Source of the DNA: Cydia pomonella
Lineage: Eukaryota; Arthropoda; Insecta; Lepidoptera; Tortricidae
Length of the DNA stretch: 64,000 nucleotides
Assembly: GCF_033807575.1 (NCBI RefSeq)
Contig: NC_084711.1
Span: 6,758,001-6,822,000 of the forward strand
Direction of reading: 5' to 3'
Positions 9,756-19,858 of this stretch are shown piece after piece. Position 1 is the first letter of the stretch. Every line of letters begins with the position of its first letter. The notes beneath the pieces were generated by a model that ran no database searches, was not told where the DNA came from, and was given only the letters and a program-made list of their open reading frames with translations. The translations under genes and the position numbers were made by a program.

Positions 9756-10444
9756 ACGCTGGGTGGGAAGGAGGCAAGGTAAGCTAACTTTCCACATGGT
9801 GCAGATACTTACTGACCATGGATGTTTTGGTAAGTACCTGCACCGCAGACAGAGGGAGGAATCCTCCATGTGCCATGAATGTGGCACACCGGTGGACACA
9901 GAGCGTCATACTCTCGACGAGTGCCTTGCATGGGAGCTCCAACGGGCCACCCTTCAGGCAAAACTAGGAGTAGACCTTTTGTTGCCGAGCATAGTGTATG
10001 CCATGCTGGACAGCGAGGAGGCATGGAAGGCGATGGTCACCTTTTGCGACGAAATTATGTCGCAGAAGGAGGCAGCGGAGCGTGCACGCGAGAATGACCC
10101 TGACGCAAGAATGACCCTGACGCACATCCACTCTTCCGACGACGGACTGGGGGCAGAGCCAGGCGCTATGCGCGGTTGCTGCGTCCGCCGTAGTGGCCTG
10201 CGCAGGGCTCCGGGGGAGTCTTTGCGGTTAAAAGCCCACAGGACTGGGGTGCCTGACAAACTGGCACCCAAAATGTCTGCGGCCTACAGGCTGCCCGCCG
10301 GGGCGTACGCGGTCGAATACTGATAGCGACCCTGCGGCACCTCATCTAAGGCGGAGCCGGTATTCGTTGGTGGTTTTAGACGGTAGTCGTCTACTGGTTA
10401 GTCCACCATCGCCCCTGGTTTCCCCCGGACTGGGTTAAAAAAAA
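9756..10444 (+). mobile_element. 5'-truncated R1-like non-LTR retrotransposon with 17-bp target duplication
   Basis: Bounded by identical AGACGTAAAGTAGGGAT at 9739-9755 and 10445-10461. It contains the C-terminal end of a reverse-transcriptase ORF (9757-10323), a roughly 120-base 3' UTR ending CCCGGACTGGG, and a short A tail just before the right duplication. The 689-base length and missing 5' end are typical of aborted target-primed reverse transcription. The intact frame and perfect duplication suggest a fairly recent event. Confidence 0.88.
9757..10323 (+). pseudogene. R1-clade LINE reverse-transcriptase ORF2, C-terminal fragment
   Basis: About 188 codons, open to TGA at 10321. They include FHMVQILTDHGCFGKYLHRR followed by a CCHC zinc-knuckle, CHECGTPVDTERHTLDEC (spacing C-x2-C-x8-H-x4-C), then a helical region with the EEAWKAM and SQKEAAERARE motifs. 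This layout marks the extreme C-terminus of R1-clade ORF2. The endonuclease and polymerase motifs are absent, so it cannot support transposition. The upstream ATG at 9724 lies in the flank before the insertion and is fortuitous. Confidence 0.85.
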
Positions 10445-10464
10445 AGACGTAAAGTAGGGATTCA

Positions 10465-12170
10465 ACCCTATAGTGTAATATACTTACTCGTACAGGATAA
10501 TTATTCCACGCATAATCTTACTCTGGCACGTAAATGAGCAGTTCCAATAGTGTTTTTCAAACACGAAGGGTACGGTGACAGGTGGCATTTCCATACATTT
10601 TTTAACCTTAAAATTGTTACAATACTGTATTGAGATGACCATCTGTCAGCGTAACCTTTCTGTTTCAAAAATACTATATGTTAACTTTTACTTTGAGACA
10701 AACTCATAAATCCCGAGGGTAATGTTGACTGATCCATAAAAAACATCGACATTTCATCAGTCGAAATGTTTAAAATAGACGAATTAATAAAGTACCGAAT
10801 AATAACGAACGGTGCCAAAAAGGAGGATAATAGACCTTTAATTACACTTAAATCCTTTTTTATTCAAATCCAATCAAGTAAAAGGTTAGGGGCGCAGCTC
10901 GGCCACTCGTTTTTAATTACTTATTGAATACAATTCATTAATAATTAGTTCAGTTATTAATTATTGCCCTCTTACTCCGGTGCTTCAGTCTGGATAATTA
11001 ATCAGTTAGCTTTAAGCTCCTTTGCGCGTGGAAGCAACTAAAATATACTATTTACTTTCAACAAATACCAAAAATACTTTTATTTTTTGCCATAACAGAT
11101 TTTTTCATACATTTTAAACACCTACCTACCTAAAATTGTACTGAACGAGAGGTTTCTTAGGTAAGTCAGTCCATAGGTTTCATAAGTCTAATTAAGCCAG
11201 TTGTACCATTGTAATTGGTGCAACTGGACTTAGTTGTAAGTAAAACATAAAATAGTAATATCACATACTCGCATTCCGTTCTACATTATCAAAAAAATTA
11301 CCAATTCTGATTCAATCTCAAAGAAGTCCACATCAACAAAATGCACTGTTGTCTAAATCACCAGTCACCATGAATTGAACCGAGCAGACACTGTCTAAAC
11401 GTCTAACTAAACGGTTCAGCGCCCCGTCGAGCATGAAATGCAACTGCATTCTAAGGATTACTACAACAACTTCCTATCTTGCTAATTTACCACGTAAATT
11501 AGACTCTTTTCTGTGCAGTCAAGTATCAACCCTTGCAAACGTGATGCCATATAAGAAGTTATGAGATTTATGTGTCGTATTCGGTTAGATTTAAGTGTCC
11601 ATATGATGTCAACTTACTATTTTATTTAACAAGTCGACTAAACAATTTCATAGGTGAATGGGTGATGCAAAATAGGTGGTTACCAACAAACTAAATACTG
11701 TTTTGCTGTATTAGGAGTATAATTACTATTATTTTAAGCAAGTATGATTCTTTCAGGGTTTTGCACTCCTTCTGTTAAAATATTTAGTGCGGGTTTCGTT
11801 TTCTTTTTTAAAATATTCCGTATTTATTTATGAAAGTTATACGATAACGTTGAACTTTAGACTATAAAGTTAGAAGTATTTAATTTTAAAACAGCGTCTT
11901 AATGATGAAACGGCATGGTGACTTTGAATTCAACTCCACCGTCATAAACCTGATTAAATGAAAAATTCACTTTATGGGAATCATCTTACAGTACTAAGTA
12001 TAATTATTGTTTTACCTACTACAAAAACAACTAATAAATGTCACCTTCTTTGGGTAAGTCTGGATTTTTAAATGGTGTGAATACCGAGTAATTTTATCAC
12101 TTGGTAAGTATTAAGCGGGCATACCATTGACTGCGTTAGAAGATCCAAAAACTTGACAACTATGATTTGT
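10465..12170. other. gene-free AT-rich stretch
   Basis: No gene, RNA or clear repeat seen over about 1.7 kb. Confidence 0.4.
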
Positions 12171-12171
12171 C

Positions 12172-12381
12172 CTAGAAATTCGTGAAGCTATGATATTTGT
12201 ACTTCATAGAATCAGGCGTCAGTAGTCCGTTGCCGGGCGCCAGAACGTTAACATCTCCAGCATGTCCTGATGATGTCTCGTAGAGAGGAGAAACACGTGT
12301 CGAATTTTGTTTTTTTGGTGGTGGTTTGTTAGATATATTGTATTCGCGAATTTTATGTTCGCGGTGGGAGAGTGGTAACAT
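12172..12381 (-). CDS. possible small ORF of 69 codons, unidentified
   Basis: ATG at 12381 with an in-frame TGA directly before it, open to TAG. The second half (RVSPLYETSSGHAGDVNVLA, then PGNGLLTPDSMKY) has balanced, protein-like composition and uses GC-richer codons than the flanks. No splice acceptor fits, so if real it would be a single-exon microprotein. No family recognised; it may well be chance. Confidence 0.18.
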   Translation of the reverse strand: MLPLSHREHKIREYNISNKPPPKKQNSTRVSPLYETSSGHAGDVNVLAPGNGLLTPDSMKYKYHSFTNF

Positions 12382-13655
12382 TCATTTCATGCAATAAATA
12401 CAGTACTTAAGTATAACCGGTTAGCACTGACTGGCTATTACGAGTATGTTATTATTTTACGGATTATATTTTTGTTTTAATTGCCATAATTTGTATTCTT
12501 TTCCATCCTAAATTGGATTTGTTAAACAGTGGAACTTCTGTGCTTGTGGGCGCTGGCTGTCTCACGTCAACGTTCGCTTGGTTATAGGTCAGTTAACCGA
12601 CTGTTCACCCCAGCGACGTTCTCCGAGTGGCACTGAAGATGGTGACTGATAGCGTCGGACTGCTTCGGTATGCTACTTGTTTAGTCTAGTGTTTCAAAAT
12701 TTACCATGAATCTGATGTATCACAAGCTTTTATTTAACTTGCAATATTTTTATGTAAGTATGTTCGGGTAAATCTGCAATCTAAATTAGATCCACTGGGT
12801 GACAATGCAATATTATGGTACCATCGAGCTAATCTGATGATGGATACAGGAGGTGGACATAAGAATTCTGTGATAAACAACTAAATGGTTTGTTAGTTGT
12901 CTCGATGAGTATTAGTTGCCTGTTGAAAGAAAAGTACAGTCAGCGATAAAAGCGTGTATGAAAAATGAAATTATAGACCAAAAACTTAATAAATTTATTT
13001 TTTGTTGACTGACAAAAGCGGATCTCTCGTCTTATTATGTTGACAGAACTATCATCGGAAAATTGAGCCCTTACTCATGGCGCCTATTCAAGTAAGTGAA
13101 TAATCAAATATCGACACCTGTCCCGATTGTCAAAAGGCAACTTCTTTTACTATTTATGCTCTCTCTACCGTGTCTATTGTTTACCGGGATGTACGTAATC
13201 ATATTTTATACTATGTTCGTTTCAACGTTAATTGAATGCTTAAATTAAATGACTATCAATCTTGGGACCATAGGACTGGAGCAGTCTCTTTTGTACTTAC
13301 ACAAAAAAATGCAGATTTATGTGTAGGTACTTAGTTATCAAAATATGGTCGAAGTTTTAAGGGCCCTTCGGTTCAATTAACCCCACTCTACCCTTTAAAA
13401 ATCAACCAGAAAATATTCAAGATATGCTAAATACGAGTAAAACTTGTCAAACAGTTGCAACCATTGCATAAGTTAACATAGTAGTAGTTCGAGTAGTATG
13501 CAGAAAGGGCTTCGCCCGCCCAGGGTCGGCGACACCGGTTCAACTCAACCTACACGTCGATGCTCGCTTATGTAAGACCTCGTCATATTTGGATTGAATA
13601 ACAGCCCGATTCGAAATTTATGATACGTCAAATATTTATGTATTTTATTTGTCAT
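12382..13655. other. gene-free stretch
   Basis: No gene recognised. A possible element begins at about 12938 (GTACAGTCAGCGATAAAAG), but no matching inverted end was confirmed. Confidence 0.35.
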
Positions 13656-13656
13656 A

Positions 13657-14150
13657 ATGGATATATACAGAGGATTACTATAGAATATAATAGAAATATT
13701 TATTTGCTTAAACATGGTAATTGTATACAGATGTCAAAAGTAAATTAATTTAGTATCACATGTTTAGCCAAAAATATGGCATGCAAACTTAAAGCTATAG
13801 AAAAATAAGCCCTTTATTACAATATCAAAACTAAATAATACCAAATCATTAACATGACATGCAAGTCACGTAGTTAAATATTACGAACATTAAAAGTGTA
13901 TGAACATTACAAAAAAAAATTTAACTATGAATTTATAACTAGCTTAAATCTAAAATAGGTATCGCAATAGGTACTGATACGTTTTGCGAGGAAGCCGCCA
14001 GCTCTTCGGTCGCCAGAGGGCTTCCCGCGAACCACGTTCGACGTGTTGCCACCCTGTCACACTTACGTACGAATTTACAAGTGCGACAGAGAGGTAACAC
14101 GTTGAACGTGGTTCGCGGTAGGCCCTCAGTTACATCAACCAGACGCTTCG
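13657..14150 (-). mobile_element. VETLGPWGP-type repeat, copy 1, interrupted twice
   Basis: Matches 48455-48676 on the minus strand: shared blocks are TACAGAGGATTACTATA (13665-13681), AACTAGCTTAAATCTAAAAT (from about 13931) and GAGGAAGCCGCCAGCTCTTC. Relative to that copy it has about 245 bases of AT-rich insert between 13682 and 13928, a deletion of the GGAAATGCCGCC part, and a MITE at 14017-14126. The coding frame (KRLVDV / GDRRAGGFLA) is therefore broken. Confidence 0.6.
14017..14126. mobile_element. MITE (AGGGCTTCCCGCGAACCACG) inserted in a coding-type repeat
   Basis: Imperfect terminal inverted repeats AGGGCTTCCCGCGAACCACG / CGTGGTTCGCGGTAGGCCCT continue inward through TTCGACGTGTT / AACACGTTGAA. 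CAG flanks both sides (14014-14016, 14127-14129). The uninterrupted copy at 48570-48590 serves as the empty site, confirming a precise insertion. Confidence 0.8.
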
Positions 14151-14169
14151 CGATATTAGGTGTAGATAT

Positions 14170-14254
14170 GATATGGATCGGTTATGTCAGTGTCCAAAGT
14201 GACGTTTTTATTAACAGGAAACGTCACTTTTGACTCTAACATATCCGATCCATA
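14170..14254. repeat. hairpin element (GATATGGATCGG.TATGTCA family), copy 1
   Basis: Inverted arms of about 38 bases, GTATGGATCGGATATGTTAG-like on both sides, with TGACGTTT / AAACGTCA inside and a loop of about 10 bases. The closest relative is at 18873-18958. Non-coding. Confidence 0.65.
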
Positions 14255-14659
14255 CTCGTTTAACGTATCTTAAAGTTTGAATCAGGCCGTAAATATTTCG
14301 TCGAGTTAGGTACAAAGAGTTTAGTCTTCATTCTTGACACGCAAAATTCGTATAAAAATAGTATTTTGTCGGTTGATAAGCAAACTATATTACGGTTGAC
14401 GAGTAGGTAGATAAAACAAAGATAGGATCGATACGAGGTTTCTATAACATTTTCTTCTAAACGAACATTATTGTTTCAAACTCAATATGGTGCAATAAAG
14501 TAAATTAATTCGGGTTTGTAATTGTGCAAAGTTTTTCATAATGTTAATTATTAAATATCCAAATATCGAATTCTAAGTTGTTTTTAATAAGTGACACAGA
14601 TTGTCATAGATTGACAGGTGAAGCATATTACGGATGGCTTTATTTTATACTGATGGCTT

Positions 14660-14895
14660 TTCTACTTATGATGATCTGTCTGGCCTAGTGTTGGTAGTGA
14701 CTCTGCCTATGAAGCAGAAGGTCCCGGTTTCAAATCCTGGTTAGGGCATTTATTCGTGTGATGAGCACGGATATTTATTCCTGGTCATGGGCTTTTTCTA
14801 TGTACTGAAGTACCCACAACACAAGTCTTATTGAGCTTACTGTACTGTGGGACTTAGTCAAATTGTGTAATAATGTCCTGTAATATTTATTTATC
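14660..14895 (+). mobile_element. tRNA-derived SINE (GGCCTAGTG...GGTTTCAAATCC), near full length
   Basis: The head has GGCCTAGTGTTGGTAGTGAC and a B-box-like GGTTTCAAATCC. The body has CATTTATTCGTGTGATGAGC, TTTTTCTATGTACTGAAGTA and CTTATTGAGCTTACTGT, and the tail is TAATATTTATTTAT. This layout is a well-known lepidopteran SINE. A second copy is at 15829-16331. Confidence 0.75.
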
Positions 14896-14960
14896 CTAGT
14901 GATAAATCAAGTATCATTTTTAACACCGCGCGATTTAAAAAAATAGACACTGAGGCGTAC

Positions 14961-15110
14961 CTATTCTGATTGTAATAATAGGTTATACATTTGATCTGGA
15001 TTTGTTATATATATGATCTATCAATTGCAAAAGTGATATTTCTGGTTGAAGAAATATCACTTTTGACCCTGACAGATCATGTCTATTATTATTATTACAA
15101 TCAGAATAAG
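14961..15110. repeat. 150-bp palindromic element (CTATTCTGATTGTAATAATA ends)
   Basis: The outer arms TATTCTGATTGTAATAATA / TATTATTACAATCAGAATA and the inner pair AAAAGTGATATTTCT / AGAAATATCACTTTT form one long hairpin. It shares inner blocks with 2815-2930. Non-coding MITE-like. Confidence 0.65.
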
Positions 15111-15239
15111 CATCACTGTGTTTATTAAGTTATCACGTAGACACACACCACACACACACCATTATATTCGTACAGATATAAATAAATAAGTTTTTGGAAA
15201 AAATACATTTTTTATACAATACGTTGCGTGGTTTTATCG

Positions 15240-15445
15240 CAGAGTTCCTATGGTCACGTTCAGTCTTCATGATCAGATCAGCTCGCTCGTACTAAATATT
15301 GCATTATCACCCGACTTACATATTTATGCAAATTTTCAGCTTCGTCGGAATCCAGGAAGTGGGTCAAATTTACCTTGCAAGATTTGACTCGTACAAATAT
15401 TGTAAGTTAAATAAAAGCTTGTTACAATAACAATAAACTTACACA
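15240..15445. repeat. probable dispersed repeat fragment
   Basis: Contains TATGCAAATTTTCAGCTTCG and GGAAGTGGGTCAAATTTACC, blocks I associate with a common lepidopteran interspersed repeat. No second copy in this window confirms it, so the call rests on memory. Confidence 0.3.
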
Positions 15446-15895
15446 TTCCATTCTTCATTTAAATGAAATAATCCCAACCAATCCAATTATCGGAAACCTC
15501 AAGGTGGCATTTGCACAGTGCTGAATGCTAACCGGGAAGCCGGGAAGGTCAAGACGTGGGCGACAAAGGAACCGCTCCAAAGGGTAAATTGATTTACGGC
15601 AGAACCCGCCATTGTCAACAAATGACAACTCACACGTTCGCACTTGCGCCTGGATTGTGTAGGCAGACAAATACAGGAACTGTACTTATGATGGTAGATC
15701 CAATATGGTTGATTCAGGAATAAAGGTTATTATAGAAAACAGGGTACAAGTAACATGAAAATTATAATTATCGAATAGATGTTATTTATTTATCATTCGC
15801 GTGTGTACTTCGCTCGTATTTGTCCGTAAATGTTTTGATGACCCATGAAGCCGATGGTCCCGGGTTCAAATCCTGGCAAGGGCATTTAGGTATTA

Positions 15896-16116
15896 CTTAC
15901 CGGACAAATGCTATGACAGCTTATTGCGTCGAAATACGGTTTATTATTGGCCGGGTGACAGCTGTGTTGTCGATATATGGCTCTCAAGCAGTACCTATTA
16001 TTGTTTTAGTTTAGTTGGAGCGCATCGCCAACAAACTGTTTTACAGTTTGGCGAAACTTTAATTATAAGTACATTGTATATTGTGATTTGTGAAATAAAC
16101 TAAAAAAAAAAAAAAT
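15896..16116 (+). mobile_element. LINE 3' end fragment with poly(A), nested in a SINE
   Basis: Sequence absent from the SINE at 14660-14895. It ends TGTGAAATAAACT followed by a run of A's and is bordered by TATTA on both sides (15891-15895, 16117-16121). The AATAAA plus poly(A) indicates a reverse-transcribed insertion. No protein match recognised. Confidence 0.6.
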
Positions 16117-16208
16117 ATTATTCGTGTGATTAACACGGATATTTGTTCCTGAATCAGGGGTGTTTTCTATGTATTTATATATTACACATATATCGTTGTA
16201 TACCTATG

Positions 16209-16253
16209 GGCCTTGTGCCTTATTGAGCTTTAAGCTCAATAAGGCACAAGGCC
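16209..16253. repeat. perfect palindrome, 22-bp arms, 1-bp centre
   Basis: Left arm 16209-16230 (GGCCTTGTGCCTTATTGAGC...) and right arm 16232-16253 are exact reverse complements around a single T at 16231. The related SINE at 14660-14895 has only the single CACAAGTCTTATTGAGC block here, so the palindrome arose inside this copy. Confidence 0.85.
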
Positions 16254-16414
16254 TGCTCAATAATGCAGTAATTTACTGTAGGACATAGTCAATATGTGTG
16301 ACAATGTCCTATGCTATTTATTTATTTACATATTGGCGCGAACGAGACGCACTGGCAATGATAACAAAATTACATCATCATTTGGATGACAAAATGTAAG
16401 TTTTTAATTTTTTT

Positions 16415-16556
16415 ATTCCAAACAGGCAAGCAAGCATACGGCCCACCTGATGGTAAGCAGTTATCTAAGCCTATGTACGCCTGCAACTCCAGAGGTGATA
16501 CATGCGCGTTTTTCGACCCTTTAAAAATCTGTACACTCCTTTTTCAATTGACATTG
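16415..16556 (+). repeat. G-repeat copy 2
   Basis: Contains GCAAGCAAGCATACGGCCCA, TGTACGCCTGCAACTCCAGA and GATACATGCGCGTTTTTCGA. It directly follows the split MITE. The 64-codon open frame here is incidental. Confidence 0.65.
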
Positions 16557-16644
16557 CAACTATGTCGAAATAAGCATTGATGACTAAACCAAATGAGGCA
16601 AATAGCGCGCCATGAGCAAGTTAAGCAAGTAACGCAACACACAA

Positions 16645-16918
16645 ACGGCCCGATTCGAAGAATCAGATACGATAACGATAAGTTCTGGTTTAAATAAGTT
16701 ATCATTTAGATATCGTTTGTATGTCGTATGATCGACAGAAGCAGCTCGATTCGGGCCACCAATGTCACTTTAAAGTTAGAAATATCGTAGATAGATCTTA
16801 TTGGGATCACAGCGGAATCAAAATAAACATTAATTTTGACATTTCGTTTAGTTATCGATCTTTTAAAGATCTTTCCAAGATCTTAAACGTGTCTTAATAA
16901 TTCTTCGAATCGAGCCGT
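16645..16918. mobile_element. MITE with CGGCCCGATTCGAAGAAT ends, copy 1
   Basis: Left end CGGCCCGATTCGAAGAAT and right end ATTCTTCGAATCGAGCCG. The inside carries ATATCGTAGATAGATCTTAT, GGGATCACAGCGGAATC and TCTTTCCAAGATCTTAAACG, shared with 32615-32888 (inverted) and 49976-50503. Here the flanks are AAA/TAT, so the target duplication has decayed. No ORF. Confidence 0.8.
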
Positions 16919-18655
16919 ATGACCAGTCCGGCTAATAGTTTCTAGATTCTTATTTCGTTTACACGCCTATTTGGATTATTTAAAAACCCTCTATGCAGAA
17001 GGAATAGAGCACTGTGATTATCAGTTTGTTATCTTTTATCATAATTGAGGTATAAGTAAAACAGTATACATAGTTTATCTCTCAATATCTAGTAAACTTA
17101 TTTGACAAAATCATGTCTCATTAAGAAATAATGTAATGTTATTTGTTTTCGCAGAAAAGTATGTATTTAGGTATATTAATGTCATCTGTTCCTCGTGAAA
17201 AACTTGCTATTAGAAGAAATTGGATAAAGACAACCTATCTATATTATTCGTGTTCTAGTGTCTAATATTTTTTAAATAGAGAATAATATTCTGTTCATTA
17301 CATTTCAGGAAAGATGCATTTCAGCATGGTAATCTCACTGTAATGATGATGAGGATTGTGCTTCAGGGATGCAGACCACTATTCCATTAGGTTTTCAATT
17401 ATAACTAGAAACCTAGGGAGTATTTGAATACCTTTTAAGTAAAAATGGTGCTGTTCAGTAATATTTTCATTTAGAGGAAAATTAAGTATATTGGTGGGAG
17501 AATTAAAGAGGGAGACGGTTAGCATTTTTTCAACGTTGTAGTGTGTATTTTTTTTTAAATATTATCGCTGGAAGTATGATTGACGAAATTTAATTTGCAT
17601 CGACCTATGTCAAACCGGTGATAAATTGTATTAATATTATATTCAAAACTAAGATATTTTCAGTTAAATATAAAATTTAAACAGTAAGAAATCAATTTAA
17701 ATTTGATTTAAAAGTTAAGTTATTTATAAAATAAAGTATCTCTATCACTACCGCCACTTTACAATACATGCTCAAGAGATGGCGCTTTAATTAAAATTTA
17801 CGCCAAAAATACTCATTAAAACTTTAATGAGTGTTTTTGTATACACAAAATTAATATGCATATCTAGTAAATACAACAATAATAAGCACGCTGCGTTGCA
17901 TAGTGGTTGTCAGTCAGCTTTATTTACTAGCTCCTAAGTTATTTAAAAAATATCGCAAATTTCTCCTAAGCGCCAACCCTAAGCAGTCTTTTTATAAACT
18001 CCACAGAAGGATTACGTGATTCTGCTAAATAAATAGAATACCTCTAGGGCTGTGCATGACGCAAGTTCAGGGTTAACGACTCCCGGTGCATCGCGGGGCA
18101 GCCACTGAACTCCTGCACTTCTGTAGCAAGTGCATTCAACTGTTTTACCCGTACTCTTACTGCTAATGAAGGTTTGTACTGGGGTTACAGTTTTAATTAT
18201 TATTTGAGGTGACTGGTTGTATCATTTATTTACATGCAAATTTCTATCCCCGAAAATGATGTAACTATGGTAGATAAATAAGTTTCTGTACAAAAAATTC
18301 GTTGTTTCGACTAAATAGCATGAATTCCGGATTGCTGTAGGATACGTGCATATTGCATTTTAAACCTTTTTGCTTTTTTTTCATAAAAAATATTATTACA
18401 TACCTGTTAGGTTGTCTAGTTAAACAAACGCATTAAATACTACCAAATTTCTACCTACATAATAAACATATTAAGCGTAGAGATAAATTAAAAGTGGGAA
18501 ATAAAATAATAGTATGGGGTGGCGCATCGTTAATAGTGAATTTCCAATATTACTTAGAACTTCGGTAGCCGTTTAAGTGTGACACTCTTACGGGAGATGT
18601 CGCTGGAGTGCCTTCCTGAGGCGCATATGATGGCGGGAATATTCGCTCTCCTCGG
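16919..18655. other. gene-free AT-rich stretch
   Basis: No gene recognised over about 1.7 kb. It includes TTTAATGAGT / ACTCATTAAA inverted pairs near 17812-17831 that are too short to call an element. Confidence 0.4.
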
Positions 18656-18660
18656 GTGAA

Positions 18661-18741
18661 GTCTCGGTAGCTCAGTTGGCAGAGCATGGGCTAGTGATCC
18701 AGTGTCCTGAGTTTGAGTCTCGCCCGAGACAGTTTTTTTTT
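18661..18741 (+). tRNA. tRNA-like sequence (Thr-AGT-like), probably a tRNA-derived repeat or pseudogene
   Basis: The acceptor stem GTCTCGG (18661-18667) pairs perfectly with CCGAGAC (18724-18730). The D arm is GCTCAGTTGGCAGAGC. A 7-base loop CTAGTGA with T33 would give anticodon AGT (Thr). The T arm is CTGAG-TTTGAGT-CTCGC, with one mismatch and a non-canonical loop. The anticodon stem has only about four pairs including a G-T, no variable-loop fit is clean, and a T8-9 run (18733-18741) could end Pol III transcription. The damaged T loop and anticodon stem argue for a pseudogene or SINE head rather than a working tRNA. Confidence 0.4.
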
Positions 18742-18872
18742 CTACTTTTAATTTAATATTTGTATACCTTTTTATAGTGCCGTAATTTTTATTCCTAAAC
18801 GAATATTGTCTTTTTCAGACACTGACGGCTCCATTTGAACTTTAAGATACGTCAAAAATTTCCTAAAGATAC

Positions 18873-18958
18873 GATATGGATTGGATATGTCAGTGTCAAA
18901 AGTAACGTTTTTGTTTGAACAAACGTTACTTTTGACACTAACATATCTAATCCATATC
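18873..18958. repeat. hairpin element (GATATGGATTGGATATGTCA), copy 2
   Basis: Near-perfect inverted repeat with arms of about 38 bases. The left arm GATATGGATTGGATATGTCA runs into GTGTCAAAAGTAACGTTT; the right arm is AAACGTTACTTTTGACAC and TAACATATCTAATCCATATC. The loop is about 10 bases. Confidence 0.75.
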
Positions 18959-19858
18959 ATATCAGTTGCAAATGTTTTATAGTATGAATATGAAGTACCT
19001 ATCGTAGAATATGTCTGCAGAATTGAAACACACGTTTTGTATCAACATTATATTTTATATTCGTCTAGTAGTTTTACGTATCTACGTAATAATTTCATTT
19101 ATTTACTATTGAGAAACGCCGGGAGTAAAATCCACCATCCCTAAAATAACAAAACATAGCCTAAAATAATATAGAACGTGCTTCAACAAAAATAAAGTGA
19201 TGTGTTATTTCATCTGAGCATTATTCGCACAGCTAGAAAGGTAATAGAGAGTTGAACTAATACTCTGAAAGCAGTAAAGGTACCTTCGTTGTTGTTTTTA
19301 TAAAATTTGTAACTAAGTACATGTTACTAAGGATATTGCGATAAATATATAATAGGTATGTAATGTTATAAAAACGAGAAGCCTATAATTAGGTACTAAA
19401 TTCACTTAGTAAAATCTGAGTAGAGCTAAACATATTCTTTATTACATTTAATTTTATTTTGTCACAGTAACTTAAAGGCATTTTTAAAATTGTTTAACCT
19501 ACAACCATTTTTAGAAAGTCGTTTATAACTGTTAAAAAACTCTGAATAAAGGCACTGAATTCTTGTAATACCAGGTAAGTAAACAAAATTCCTGCAATAT
19601 TTTTTATATTACATTTTTATTGCCCAAGCATGACGGAAAAGATATACCGTATCCGTAATAAATAAGAAGCCTGAACGGAAATCTTCCTTTGCGCTCTTCT
19701 TTTATTTCCAAAAAGTAGAAAAATGCCACAGCCTATTTAATTTGCCCGGTCCGCTAGATACCCGCATTTTCCTTATAATTTTATACCTACTATAAGCGGT
19801 TTTTCCAAAGGTCGCTGAACATAAAAGCCCTTATTTTCGGACTAATGAACATTCATAC

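Larger units (their letters stand above)
15829..16331 (+). mobile_element. SINE copy 2, itself interrupted by a LINE 3' end
   Basis: The head (CCGATGGTCCCGGGTTCAAA, B box GGTTCAAATCC) lies at 15850-15889. The body resumes at about 16117 (TTCGTGTGATTAACACGGAT, GTGTTTTCTATGTATTTATA) and ends in ATTTATTTATTTA. The 5' part of the head is missing. It matches the 14660-14895 SINE and carries a perfect 45-base palindrome at 16209-16253. Confidence 0.75.
15786..16400. mobile_element. MITE (TTATCATTCGCGTG...), split by a SINE
   Basis: Left half 15786-15828 (TTATCATTCGCGTGTGTACT, TCGCTCGTATTTGTCCG) and right half 16332-16400 (GGCGCGAACGAGACGCACTG, GCAATGATAACAAAATTACA). They align to the two halves of the intact copy at 46787-46895. 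The roughly 500 bases between them are a later SINE insertion. Confidence 0.7.

Noticed and set aside
9809..10271. Several overlapping frames (minus and other plus frames) over the R1-like fragment
   Set aside because: Shadows of the GC-rich R1 ORF; only the 9757-10323 frame carries the CCHC motif.
15820..16014. 64-codon frame at 15.8 kb
   Set aside because: Spans a SINE head and an inserted LINE tail; it is not a gene.
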